Source: CAZTWC01 sp964617105 [NCBI: uncultured Myxococcia bacterium]
GTDB lineage: Bacteria; CAZTWC01
Assembly: GCA_964617105.1 (NCBI GenBank)
Contig: CAZTWC010000168.1
Location: 1 to 7,956 of the forward strand
DNA: 7,956 bases
Direction of reading: 5' to 3'
Both the position numbers and the translations under genes were made by a program. Shown in pieces: positions 1 through 7,600 of the stretch (position 1 is its first letter; each line of letters begins with the position of its first letter). The notes below the pieces were generated by a model that did no database searches, was not told where the DNA came from, and saw nothing but the letters and a program-made list of their open reading frames with translations.

Positions 1-227
1 ATAAGGGGGTGTTGATAAATCCCCTGGAGATTAAGGGGGGGCGCACCATGTTTCTGTTGGCCAAAGCCGAATTTAGTCAGGGAAAATGGTATGTTACCCA
101 CCTAAAAGGCAAGGGATCTTCCGATATTTTTATACCCGCCTCAGCCAATGCCTATATCCGGTTGGAAGCTGGGCAGCATAATATTCGGGCTGGTTCGGAA
201 CTATATTTTGAGATTATCGAGGGTTAA
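1..227 (+). CDS. moeA: Molybdopterin molybdotransferase MoeA, 3' end only (5' truncated by window edge)
   Basis: This is the last 74 codons of a gene that begins before the window. The frame whose first complete codon is at position 3 is open from the window edge to the TAA at 225-227. The protein matches the C-terminal domain (domain IV) of MoeA: a [12 protein letters not shown] strand, then a [13 protein letters not shown] loop (compare GHQGSHIFSS in E. coli MoeA), then [10 protein letters not shown] and a final [10 protein letters not shown] strand. MoeA is a cytoplasmic enzyme that inserts molybdate into adenylylated molybdopterin, the last general step of Moco synthesis. The catalytic domains lie upstream and cannot be judged. 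Either the GTG at 9 or the ATG at 48 could be mistaken for a start of a small gene, but the homology runs from the upstream edge without a break. The stop lies 1 nt before the moaC ATG, so the two genes are almost certainly co-transcribed. A G7 run at 35-41 is read through in frame. Confidence 0.88.
   Translation, partial: KGVLINPLEIKGGRTMFLLAKAEFSQGKWYVTHLKGKGSSDIFIPASANAYIRLEAGQHNIRAGSELYFEIIEG
219..223 (+). promoter_or_regulatory. Ribosome binding site of moaC, inside the moeA 3' end
   Basis: GAGGG lies 5 nt before the ATG at 229, inside the last codons of moeA. It decides the moaC start: the longer reading frame from 148 has no comparable site, and its added 27 residues do not resemble MoaC. 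The position suggests translational coupling to moeA. Confidence 0.7.
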
Positions 228-228
228 T

Positions 229-696
229 ATGGCAGAGTTTACCCATCTTGATGAAAAGGGGCAGGCCCAGATGGTGGATGTGGGCGCAAAATCAGTTACC
301 GAGAGGATGGCCCTGGCGTCTGGCGCGATAAGAATGGATCCAAAAGTGGCTTCCCGCATCGCCTCCGGTTCAGTATCAAAAGGAGATGTGTTGGCGGTCG
401 CCCGGATAGCGGGGATTTTAGCGGCCAAAAAAACCGCTGACCTGATCCCTTTGTGCCACCCCTTAGGTTTGGATACAGTATCAGTGGATTTTGTGGTAAA
501 AGAGAGCAGGGTAACCATTCAGGCCATTGCCCGCTGTCACGGAAAAACCGGGGTGGAGATGGAAGCCTTAATTGCGGTATCAGTGGCCGCCTTAACCATC
601 TATGATATGTGCAAGTCCCTGGATCGTTCCATGACCATCGAGGATATCCGTTTGGAGGAAAAATCTGGCGGCAGAAGCGGCCATTTTAAAAAATAA
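229..696 (+). CDS. moaC: Cyclic pyranopterin monophosphate synthase MoaC
   Basis: A complete 155-residue protein, close to the usual MoaC length of about 160. MoaC works after the radical-SAM enzyme MoaA and converts 3',8-cyclo-7,8-dihydro-GTP to cyclic pyranopterin monophosphate, the first stable Moco precursor, in the cytoplasm. Family motifs run along the whole length: [12 protein letters not shown] (15-26), [20 protein letters not shown] (50-69), DLIPLCHPL (71-79), [10 protein letters not shown] (105-114), [13 protein letters not shown] (120-132) and [10 protein letters not shown] near the C-terminus. Residues matching the E. coli active site are present: Lys51, Lys67, His77, Glu110, Glu112, Asp126 and Lys129 (E. 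coli 51, 67, 77, 112, 114, 128, 131, numbering from memory). The start at 229 is chosen because it follows GAGGG and agrees with the family N-terminus. It lies 1 nt after moeA. Nothing looks degraded. No Moco riboswitch is possible directly before it, because moeA coding sequence fills the upstream side. Confidence 0.96.
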   Translation: MAEFTHLDEKGQAQMVDVGAKSVTERMALASGAIRMDPKVASRIASGSVSKGDVLAVARIAGILAAKKTADLIPLCHPLGLDTVSVDFVVKESRVTIQAIARCHGKTGVEMEALIAVSVAALTIYDMCKSLDRSMTIEDIRLEEKSGGRSGHFKK

Positions 697-819
697 ACGT
701 ACTTTCCTTGCTTGATCCAGGCTAAGAGTCTATCAATCATTTATTCCTGGTATGCTGATTGGTTTGCAAAATGAATAGCAGATCAAGCCAAACAGAGAGA
801 GAGAGAGAGAGAGTCCATA
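697..819 (+). other. Intergenic region moaC-recC with nested inverted repeats
   Basis: This 123-nt gap separates the Moco genes from recC. It has no GC-rich hairpin followed by a T run, so no intrinsic terminator is seen. Complementary segments are nested. TTGCTTGATC (708-717) can pair with GATCAAGCCAA (781-791) with one bulged G. Inside that, CAGG (718-721) pairs with CCTG (746-749), and TGCTGATT (753-760) pairs with AATAGCA (774-780) with one bulged G. Together they could form a three-branched leader RNA ending just before the (AG)10 tract at the recC start. The stems are short and AT-rich, and no folding energy was calculated, so chance pairing is possible. The best promoter-like pair is TTGCTT (708-713) and TATCAA (731-736) with a 17-nt spacer, matching consensus at only 3/6 and 4/6. 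Whether recC has its own promoter or is read through from moaC cannot be told. Confidence 0.35.
794..813 (+). repeat. (AG)10 dinucleotide microsatellite directly before the recC start codon
   Basis: Ten perfect AG units end 6 nt before the recC ATG at 820, in the place where a Shine-Dalgarno sequence should be. GAG at 811-813 gives only a 3-base match to the anti-SD sequence, so the recC ribosome binding site looks weak or unconventional. The tract is non-coding for recC, because an in-frame TGA lies at 772-774 and no ATG, GTG or TTG codon follows it in that frame before 820. It does fall within a 25-codon reading frame starting at ATG 771, where it would encode alternating Glu-Arg. Tracts of this type change length by strand slippage. 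Confidence 0.95.
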
Positions 820-3800
820 ATGCCGGGTTTGTTTCTACATCGCTCTAACCTTATTGAAAATCTAAGTTGTTCTTTAAGTGAATATCTCAAAAAAAATCCT
901 CTGCAAGATCCTCTGCAGCCAGAGTATGTGGTGGTATCCAGCCGTGGTATGGAGCAGTGGATCAAGCGCCGATTATCTGAAGACATAGGGGTCTGTTCCA
1001 ATGTCCTCTTTCCCTTTCCCACAGAATTACTCAGCCAGGCACTGGCCAAACTGACCACTGATCTCCATCATGAATATGCCAATGCCTGGTCACCAGATTC
1101 TTTGATATGGGCGGTGATAAAATCTCTGCCGGCTTTGATCTCGCAAGAAAGTTTCAAGCCTCTATTTGAGTATCTTTCCCTTGATTCGGAGAGGAAAAAA
1201 GAAAAAAGTCCCAATAAACCTCAAAACCTGGAGAGTGACCTGTGCCAATGCATCACCCATAAAGAGTTGAGCCTGGCAAAACAGATAGCCAATATATTTG
1301 ACAAGTATGTCACTTTCAGACCAGAATGGGCGGTTAATTGGAGTATAGGCAATCCGATAACTGATGATACTCTCGATTCCCACCAGTGGCAGCCCATACT
1401 ATGGCAGGCTATAGAGAAACTTTCAGGTCCAAACCAGGCTCACATTGCCACCAGGTTGCTTCAGTTAAACCCCGCCTGTATTGACAACGCCCCGGCAAAA
1501 CTTGGCTATTCCCGGCTGAGTTTCTTTGGGATCTCATCCCTGCCCCGGGTCTATATGGAACTACTGTGCCGGCTCAGTCAATTAATCGAGGTGCATTTAT
1601 TTATTCTTTGCCCTTCAGACCAGTATTGGGGCGATCTGAAAAACGTTTACGAGAAAGCCAAGCAACATCATAATGACCGAGAGGTATTTGCCGATTTTCT
1701 GCGGGAAAACCGAGATTCCCAGGAGAAAAAGCAACAAGAAGACCAAAGTCCCCCTTTGCTTCTCTCCTGGGGCCGGGTGGCCCGGGATTTTCAAACAGTT
1801 CTACTGGATATTGACCCTGGCCCCAATTACCTTATTGAATGCACAGAGATTGATCACTTTATTGATCCTTCTTCACCACCGGCTCTGGCCCGAATCCAAT
1901 CCGATATCTTTAATATGCGGGGGCCAAAGCCTGAACCTCTGTCATTTAATGATGACTCTATACAACTTCACAGTTGCCACAGCCCTACCCGTCAAGTTGA
2001 GGTGCTGCGGGATATCCTTTATCATCTATTTGAAAGGCACAGTCACCTGCAACCTCGGGATATAGTGGTAATGACCCCGGATATTGAAGCCTATGCGCCT
2101 TTGGTGAGCGCCATCTTTAGTGAAGGACTGTCGAAACCGTCTTCGGGCGGTTGGGGCACGCCCGGCGGGCCGCAAATTCCCTTTCGGTTGGCCAGTTTGA
2201 GTTTGCGCCGGCTCAATCCAGTTGCCGATGCCATGATGCGAGTGCTGGAGATGGTTACTGGACGAGTAGAAGCCAGCACTGTGCTCGATTTTCTAACTCT
2301 GGAGCCGGTTCAACGCCGGTTTGGCTTCACCCCCGAGGATCTACCCACCCTTCAGCACTGGATAGAAACATCGCAGATTCGATGGGGTATCAATGATCTT
2401 CATCGCCATAAACAACATAATCAGCCAAAGGATATCATCAACACCTGGCAATTTGGCCTGGAACAATTTGCCCTGGGGGTGGTGATGGCTGATGAGGGCC
2501 AGGTAGTTCCAACTCTGGAGCCCTCAATTGACGATGCAAACCTTAACCGTGGTGTCATCCCCTATGATGATATGGAAGGCCAGGATATCGAACTGCTGGG
2601 CCGCTTCATGGAATTTGCCTCATCACTTTTTTATCAAATCGATTGCCTTGGCGAGGCCTGCTCCATTGCAGATTGGGTGCAACGTCTGCACCAACTGGTG
2701 GAGGCCATCACCTCGATGTCTGGCAAAGGGGCATTCCTCACTCGCCGGGTGCTGGAGGTTATTACCTCTCTGGAAGAGGAAGTCCGCCGGGTCAACTGCG
2801 ACACCCCGATAACCATAAAAGCTCTAAAGCAATATCTGGAAGGACGCTTAGAGGTTGCAGAAACCAGCCAGCATCAGAATACAGGCGCAGTGACCTTTTC
2901 CAATCTCCAGTCCATGAGCAGCATCCCCTTCAAAGTGGTAATTCTCATGGGTATGGATGATAACCAATTTCCCCGCAACCCAATCAATCCCCGGTTTGAT
3001 TTGAGCACCCGCCCACGGCGGGTCGGTGACAAAGACCCGCGCGATGAGGACCGAATGCTTTTACTGGAAGCCCTGCTTTCAGCCAGGGAGCACTTTATTG
3101 TGCTTTACACTGGCCGCAATGTGCGCACCAATAAAACTCAGGATCCGGCTACTCCTATATCGGAATTTATTGATGTTTTAGACCTATCTTTTGAACCAGT
3201 GGGGGGAGAAAAAAAAACAGGGCATGAAGAAAAAGCCTCCGACTTTCTGACCACCCAACATCCGCTTCAGCCTTTTAGTCCGGAGAATTACCGTTCTAAG
3301 CCCACTCACATTGCTGCATTTCGAACAGAATCACCGGATAGCAGCCTTGTTCCAATAAATTGTCAGGACAAACCCACCACTCACTTAGGGGCAACTCCAG
3401 CGAAATCGCCTGGCAGCACCCCCTTTAGTTTTAATCGTATTCATCTGGAGGGAGCAAAAAGTCTGGGGCAGGAGCGAGTTCAGCCATCAAAATTTTTTAG
3501 CCAGGATCTATCCAATATAGAAATTCCCGCTCATATCCATTTGGATCCGTTGGTCCAGTTCATTCGGCAGCCGGTTCGCTATTTGTTCAAACGCACTATG
3601 AATCTGAACTTTGATGAGAGCCATCAACTGCTGGCCGACCGCGAGCCAATAGAAATGGATTCACTCGATAAGTGGCTAATTGCAGATACTTTATTAGACA
3701 CCATCATAAAGAACCCAAAAAGAATTCGGGCAGAAATTCTAAATAGACTCCGTAGTACCGGCACACTCCCCCTTGGTTATCCAGGACAATTACTATTTGA

Positions 3801-4608
3801 AAAACAATATCAGGCCATGATCAAGGGGAAAAAAATTCTGGATCAAATAACCGGAGGGGCTTTTAAAGACCCTACTTTGCCCATAGAGATAAAATTGCCT
3901 TTCAAGGGGGGCCTGATAGATTTGAGCGGACATTTATCTCAAAAATGGGATAACCAATTAATCTATCTTTTTAATGGCAAAGAATCGCCTAAACGTTTTC
4001 TAAAACCCTGGATAGATTATCTGGCCTGGACTGCACAAGCCCCGGAGGCAGTCAACAAAACCTATATTATCCAGGCAAATTGGGATGAAAAAATTGGCAA
4101 ACCCGATATCCAAACTTTTTCGCTGTCCATTTCAGGCACCCATCAGGAACGGCAAAACTTTGCTAAACAAGAGTTGGAAAACATGATTAACTGGTTTATA
4201 GAAGGGCAAAAACGCCGGTTAAACCTGGTGGAAAAAACCTCTTTCGCCTTTGCTAAGAGCATAGAAAAATTAAGACTAAAGGAGGAAAAAACCTCTTCTG
4301 AATTCTATTTAACCTGGGATGATTTTGAAAAGGGTTATCCTACTGGTATTAGCGATGAGCAGAGAAAAATACTAATAAAATCTATGTACCAGGCTGGCAG
4401 CGCTTGGCAGCGCTATAATTATGACACCAATACTTTTGTAGGAGAATTTGCCGATCCTCATCTGGCAATTATCTGGAGTAACCATAACCTAACGCCTTAT
4501 ACTCCTAAAGAACCTTGCCAGGAAATTAATCCCCGGTTTGCCTGGCACGCCCTTCGTTTGTGGCAACCTCTGTTGCAAGCTCTACAAGAGGAGGGACTGA
4601 ATCCATGA
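820..4608 (+). CDS. recC: Exodeoxyribonuclease V gamma subunit RecC
   Basis: RecC is the scaffold of RecBCD: it splits the duplex, feeds the 3' strand to the RecB nuclease, and scans it for Chi. Colinear matches to E. coli RecC (from memory): HRSNLIENL (7-15), SSRGMEQW (40-47), LAKQIANIFDKYVTFRPEW (152-170), FFGISSLPRVY (235-245), SCHSPTRQVEVL (385-396), PRDIVVMTPDIEAY, IRWGIND (520-526), SSIPFKVVILMGMDD (700-714), RDEDRMLLLEAL, and a C-terminal nuclease-like domain from about 905 (PLVQFIRQPVRYLFKR). There is no Walker A GKT, as expected for this helicase-dead subunit. At 1262 aa it is about 140 longer than E. coli RecC (1122). Part of the excess is a poorly conserved, Pro/Ser/Thr-rich linker at about 827-885. 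The ATG at 820 is the first possible start after an in-frame TGA at 772-774 and matches the family N-terminus. The gene overlaps recB by 4 nt (ATGA). Several Chi-contacting positions differ from E. coli. Confidence 0.96.
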   Translation: MPGLFLHRSNLIENLSCSLSEYLKKNPLQDPLQPEYVVVSSRGMEQWIKRRLSEDIGVCSNVLFPFPTELLSQALAKLTTDLHHEYANAWSPDSLIWAVIKSLPALISQESFKPLFEYLSLDSERKKEKSPNKPQNLESDLCQCITHKELSLAKQIANIFDKYVTFRPEWAVNWSIGNPITDDTLDSHQWQPILWQAIEKLSGPNQAHIATRLLQLNPACIDNAPAKLGYSRLSFFGISSLPRVYMELLCRLSQLIEVHLFILCPSDQYWGDLKNVYEKAKQHHNDREVFADFLRENRDSQEKKQQEDQSPPLLLSWGRVARDFQTVLLDIDPGPNYLIECTEIDHFIDPSSPPALARIQSDIFNMRGPKPEPLSFNDDSIQLHSCHSPTRQVEVLRDILYHLFERHSHLQPRDIVVMTPDIEAYAPLVSAIFSEGLSKPSSGGWGTPGGPQIPFRLASLSLRRLNPVADAMMRVLEMVTGRVEASTVLDFLTLEPVQRRFGFTPEDLPTLQHWIETSQIRWGINDLHRHKQHNQPKDIINTWQFGLEQFALGVVMADEGQVVPTLEPSIDDANLNRGVIPYDDMEGQDIELLGRFMEFASSLFYQIDCLGEACSIADWVQRLHQLVEAITSMSGKGAFLTRRVLEVITSLEEEVRRVNCDTPITIKALKQYLEGRLEVAETSQHQNTGAVTFSNLQSMSSIPFKVVILMGMDDNQFPRNPINPRFDLSTRPRRVGDKDPRDEDRMLLLEALLSAREHFIVLYTGRNVRTNKTQDPATPISEFIDVLDLSFEPVGGEKKTGHEEKASDFLTTQHPLQPFSPENYRSKPTHIAAFRTESPDSSLVPINCQDKPTTHLGATPAKSPGSTPFSFNRIHLEGAKSLGQERVQPSKFFSQDLSNIEIPAHIHLDPLVQFIRQPVRYLFKRTMNLNFDESHQLLADREPIEMDSLDKWLIADTLLDTIIKNPKRIRAEILNRLRSTGTLPLGYPGQLLFEKQYQAMIKGKKILDQITGGAFKDPTLPIEIKLPFKGGLIDLSGHLSQKWDNQLIYLFNGKESPKRFLKPWIDYLAWTAQAPEAVNKTYIIQANWDEKIGKPDIQTFSLSISGTHQERQNFAKQELENMINWFIEGQKRRLNLVEKTSFAFAKSIEKLRLKEEKTSSEFYLTWDDFEKGYPTGISDEQRKILIKSMYQAGSAWQRYNYDTNTFVGEFADPHLAIIWSNHNLTPYTPKEPCQEINPRFAWHALRLWQPLLQALQEEGLNP
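3209..3217 (+). repeat. A9 homopolymer in the recC interdomain linker, with an in-phase A-AAA-AAA heptamer
   Basis: Nine A residues are read as GAA AAA AAA ACA (codons from 3208). The heptamer at 3210-3216 therefore sits in the X-XXY-YYZ phase used for -1 slippage. A purine-rich GGGGGGAG (3201-3208) precedes it. A -1 shift would stop at TGA 3225-3227, leaving RecC of about 800 residues without its C-terminal nuclease-like domain. A-rich runs are common in this window, for example A8 at 889-896 and A7 at 427-433 and 3829-3835, so this may only reflect AAA codon use. Confidence 0.9.
4589..4594 (+). promoter_or_regulatory. Ribosome binding site of recB, inside the recC 3' end
   Basis: A full consensus AGGAGG lies 10 nt before the recB ATG at 4605, within the last codons of recC. 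It supports that start, and together with the ATGA overlap it suggests coupled translation of RecC and RecB. It is much stronger than anything seen before recC. Confidence 0.8.
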
Positions 4609-7600
4609 GCAACCTGAAAATCTTTAATCTAACCCAAAATATTATTAAGGGAACTATGCTCATAGAGGCCAGTGCTGGAACCGGCAAAACCTACAGCATT
4701 GCCACCACCATGATGCGACTCATCACTGAGAAAAACCTAAAAATTGACGAAATTCTGGTGGTTACCTTTACCCGGGATGCAACCACGGAATTAAAAAACC
4801 GAATTCGGCAACACCTCCATGAAACCTGTCAGGCTTTGCGTCAAAAAACTACCCAAGACCCGACCCTACAAAAAATTCTGGAGCCGGTTTTTAAAGATGA
4901 TATTTTGGAAAAACAGTGGTTGCAGCGCCTGGAGAAAGCCCTGGAAACCTTTGATAATGCTGCCATCTTTACTATCCATAGTTTTTGTCAGCGTATGCTC
5001 AGCCAATATGCTTTTGAGAGCCGGATTGAGAACAATTTAAATTTAAAAACCGATCACTATAATCTGCTCAATCTAATCGTGGACGATCACCTGGCAAAAC
5101 TTTACCACCAGGCCTCGCCCCAAAAATACCGGATTCTTTTCCTGGGCTGCCAAATAAACCGAACCACGCTGATGAAAATTGCCCGGAAAGTGACTGATAA
5201 CCGCAGCCTGACCTTTATTCCGCAGATCGATAAGATTAGCCTGCGGCAGTGGATCAATTCGGTGGATAAACTGGCTCACATCTGGGACAGCCCGCAGGGT
5301 AAAGATAGGGTGATGGAATTTTTCAAGAACTATGCGCCAAAATCGACCGGTAATGTAATAAAAAAGGCTAAGCCGGAAATTACCCTGCGGAATATTACTC
5401 ACTTTACCGATTGGCTCCACAACGACCAATCTCCAGCTCTTTATGACCCTTTTTATAAAAACCAATATCGACTGTTAAAAGAACAAAGTTGGTTCAAATA
5501 TTTTAAGGCCAACGCCATTAAACACCAGGCATCAACAGCTAAAAAGAATGAAGACCAAACCAAGGCTATGATTCAGGAGGTAGATACATTAGAAATCTTT
5601 AAGCAGATTAAAGAGTTGGGACAACTGGCGGAAAATTTCATAGACAGCCAGATCTATGAGTTTGCCACTTGTGTACGCGAGCGATTCAAGGAGCAATGTG
5701 ACCAAACTGGAACCCAAACCTTTGATGATCTGCTGGTAAACCTGGCCAAACCTCTACAAAAAAGCGGCAGTTCTCTGGAAATAGAGATTCAAAACCGTTT
5801 TAAAGCAGCCCTAATTGATGAATTTCAAGATACCGATGAACTGCAATGGAAAATCTTTAAAACTATTTTTGCGACTGGAGATCAAGATCACTACCTTTAT
5901 CTCATTGGCGACCCCAAGCAGGCTATCTATGCCTTTCGAGGCGCCAACATTAATGTGTATCAAAAGGCTCGAAAAGAGGCTAAGGCAAATAACCGGTTTA
6001 CCATGAACCAAAATTATCGTTCCGACCAGACCTATGTAGAAGCCATAAACCACCTGCTGGACTGGAAAAATATTCTTGGTAATTCAGAGATCCAATATAT
6101 CCCGGTAAAAACACCTGACCGGGAGCCCAAAAGAAGACTAAAATTTGAAATTGAAAACCAGGTTGATGATGCCTGGAAAACCCCTTTGGAAATAAAACTC
6201 TTTGACAACCGCATTCTTCCAAATAACCCAGAAGATGACTCTGGCAACATTGTAAAGAAATCCGCTGCCGCCAATGCTCTGTCTGGAGTGGTAGCCAGCG
6301 ATATGGTTGCCTTTATAGAGCAAAAACCACAGATATATGATACTGAACTGGATAATTTTCGTCCGGTGAACCCGGGTGACCTGGCGGTGCTGGTGCGCTC
6401 CAATCAGCAGGCCATTGAGATTCAAAAGGCTTTGCTGGAACGTAATTTGCCGGCTGTCATTGCCCGCATGGGAGACGTGTTCACCAGTGAAGAATCTCTA
6501 GGCCTTTCCCAGTGGCTTTCTGCCCTGATTTACCCCACTAGTGAAAAGCGGGCGCGGCTTTTGCTGGCCTCAGATCTATTCCGATGGACCGGAACAGATC
6601 TGGACCAGTATTACCAGGCGCGCAACGAAGCCTGGATGGGACTTTTAACCTTTTGGCAAAAGAGGATAAAACAGTATGGATTTATGACCACCTTCCGCCT
6701 TCTGATGACCTGCCAATGGGGCGTTACAGAGGGGGAGCACCCTGCCCTGTCCACCCGTATTCTTACCTATCCCAACGGTGAGCGCAGCCTCACCAATTAC
6801 TTTCACCTGGCAGAACTCCTGCACCAGGCCGGCTCCACTCAGAGACTGGGGCTGAAAGGTTTACACCAATGGCTGCAGCAACAGCGCATACAGGCGGAAA
6901 TCGCCCAAAAAGAAAACCACGAAAATGAAAATCTGGAGATGCGCCTGGAAACTGATGATCATGCAGTGCAAATTTCTACCATGCATAAATCCAAAGGATT
7001 GGAATACCCCCTGGTTTGGGCTCCCTATTTATGGATTGGAAAAACCTGGTACGGTGATGATAAAAAATATTTGATTGCTACCAATCCAAACAGCCAGGAT
7101 AATACAACCAGGTATCTGAATTTTCAAAATAACTTAAATGCTGAACCCAAAAACAGCCAGATTGACCACCTGGCCCAGGAAAGGATAGAAGAGGACTTAC
7201 GGCTTCTCTACGTAACCTTAACCAGAGCCCGTATCCGTTGCACCGCCTTTTGGGGTTATACCGGGTACAACGAAAAAACCAATCCCCTGGGTCTGGTTCT
7301 ATTTGGAGCACCGCCTCCGGATGACCATGAAGGTGACCTGGGTCAGAAACTCTCAAAGGCACCGGTTGCATCTCGTATTGTTAATGCAAAAACGGTTATG
7401 GAAAAAGCCAAAAACCAGAAAAGCAGCAAATTCTTTCACCATCACCTCGATCAACTGGCCAACACCTCGAAAAATACCATCTCCTGGCGCATGGCCCTGC
7501 CGGCCAATGCAAATCTGACTCCTGCCATCGCCTTCTTAGAGAAAGGCCACGAACCATCACTTTTAAAAGCAGCACAGTTTAAACGCTATGGAGTGGACCA

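Noticed and set aside
6-24. GGGG/CCCC hairpin at the window start
   Set aside because: It is only 4 bp inside moeA coding sequence, with no T run and no expected regulatory role at that place.
9-227. A stand-alone 72-residue protein starting at GTG 9 or ATG 48
   Set aside because: The frame is open to the window edge and the sequence is the C-terminal domain of MoeA, so it is the end of a longer gene.
148-228. A 27-residue N-terminal extension of moaC from ATG 148
   Set aside because: It overlaps moeA coding sequence in another frame, lacks MoaC similarity, and ATG 229 has its own GAGGG site and the family-typical N-terminus.
708-736. sigma70-like promoter for recC (TTGCTT, 17 nt, TATCAA)
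   Set aside because: Only 3/6 and 4/6 consensus matches in an AT-rich gap, and the first element overlaps the inverted repeat. It is too weak to list as a promoter.
697-819. Riboswitch, tRNA or intrinsic terminator in the moaC-recC gap
   Set aside because: No tRNA-like arms, no Moco-motif features I can recognise, and no GC-rich stem with a T run. Moco genes lie upstream of the gap, not downstream.
1673-2960. Alternative + strand frames inside recC (1673-2065, 2151-2396, 2528-2812, 2643-2960) and minus-strand frames at 2091-2279 and 2634-2816
   Set aside because: RecC homology is continuous here. The other frames have Trp/Arg/Ser/His-rich, shadow-like products and no supporting initiation signals.
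4395-4414. Perfect 10-bp tandem repeat TGGCAGCGCT x2 in recC
   Set aside because: Its period is not a multiple of three and the two copies are read as different residues (GSA then WQR). Two copies in about 8 kb can arise by chance, and nothing around it suggests a function.
5998-6425. Several overlapping minus-strand reading frames, and the one at 5073-5465
   Set aside because: All lie antisense to the helicase core of recB, whose conserved motifs run continuously through the region. The minus-strand products resemble nothing I recognise.
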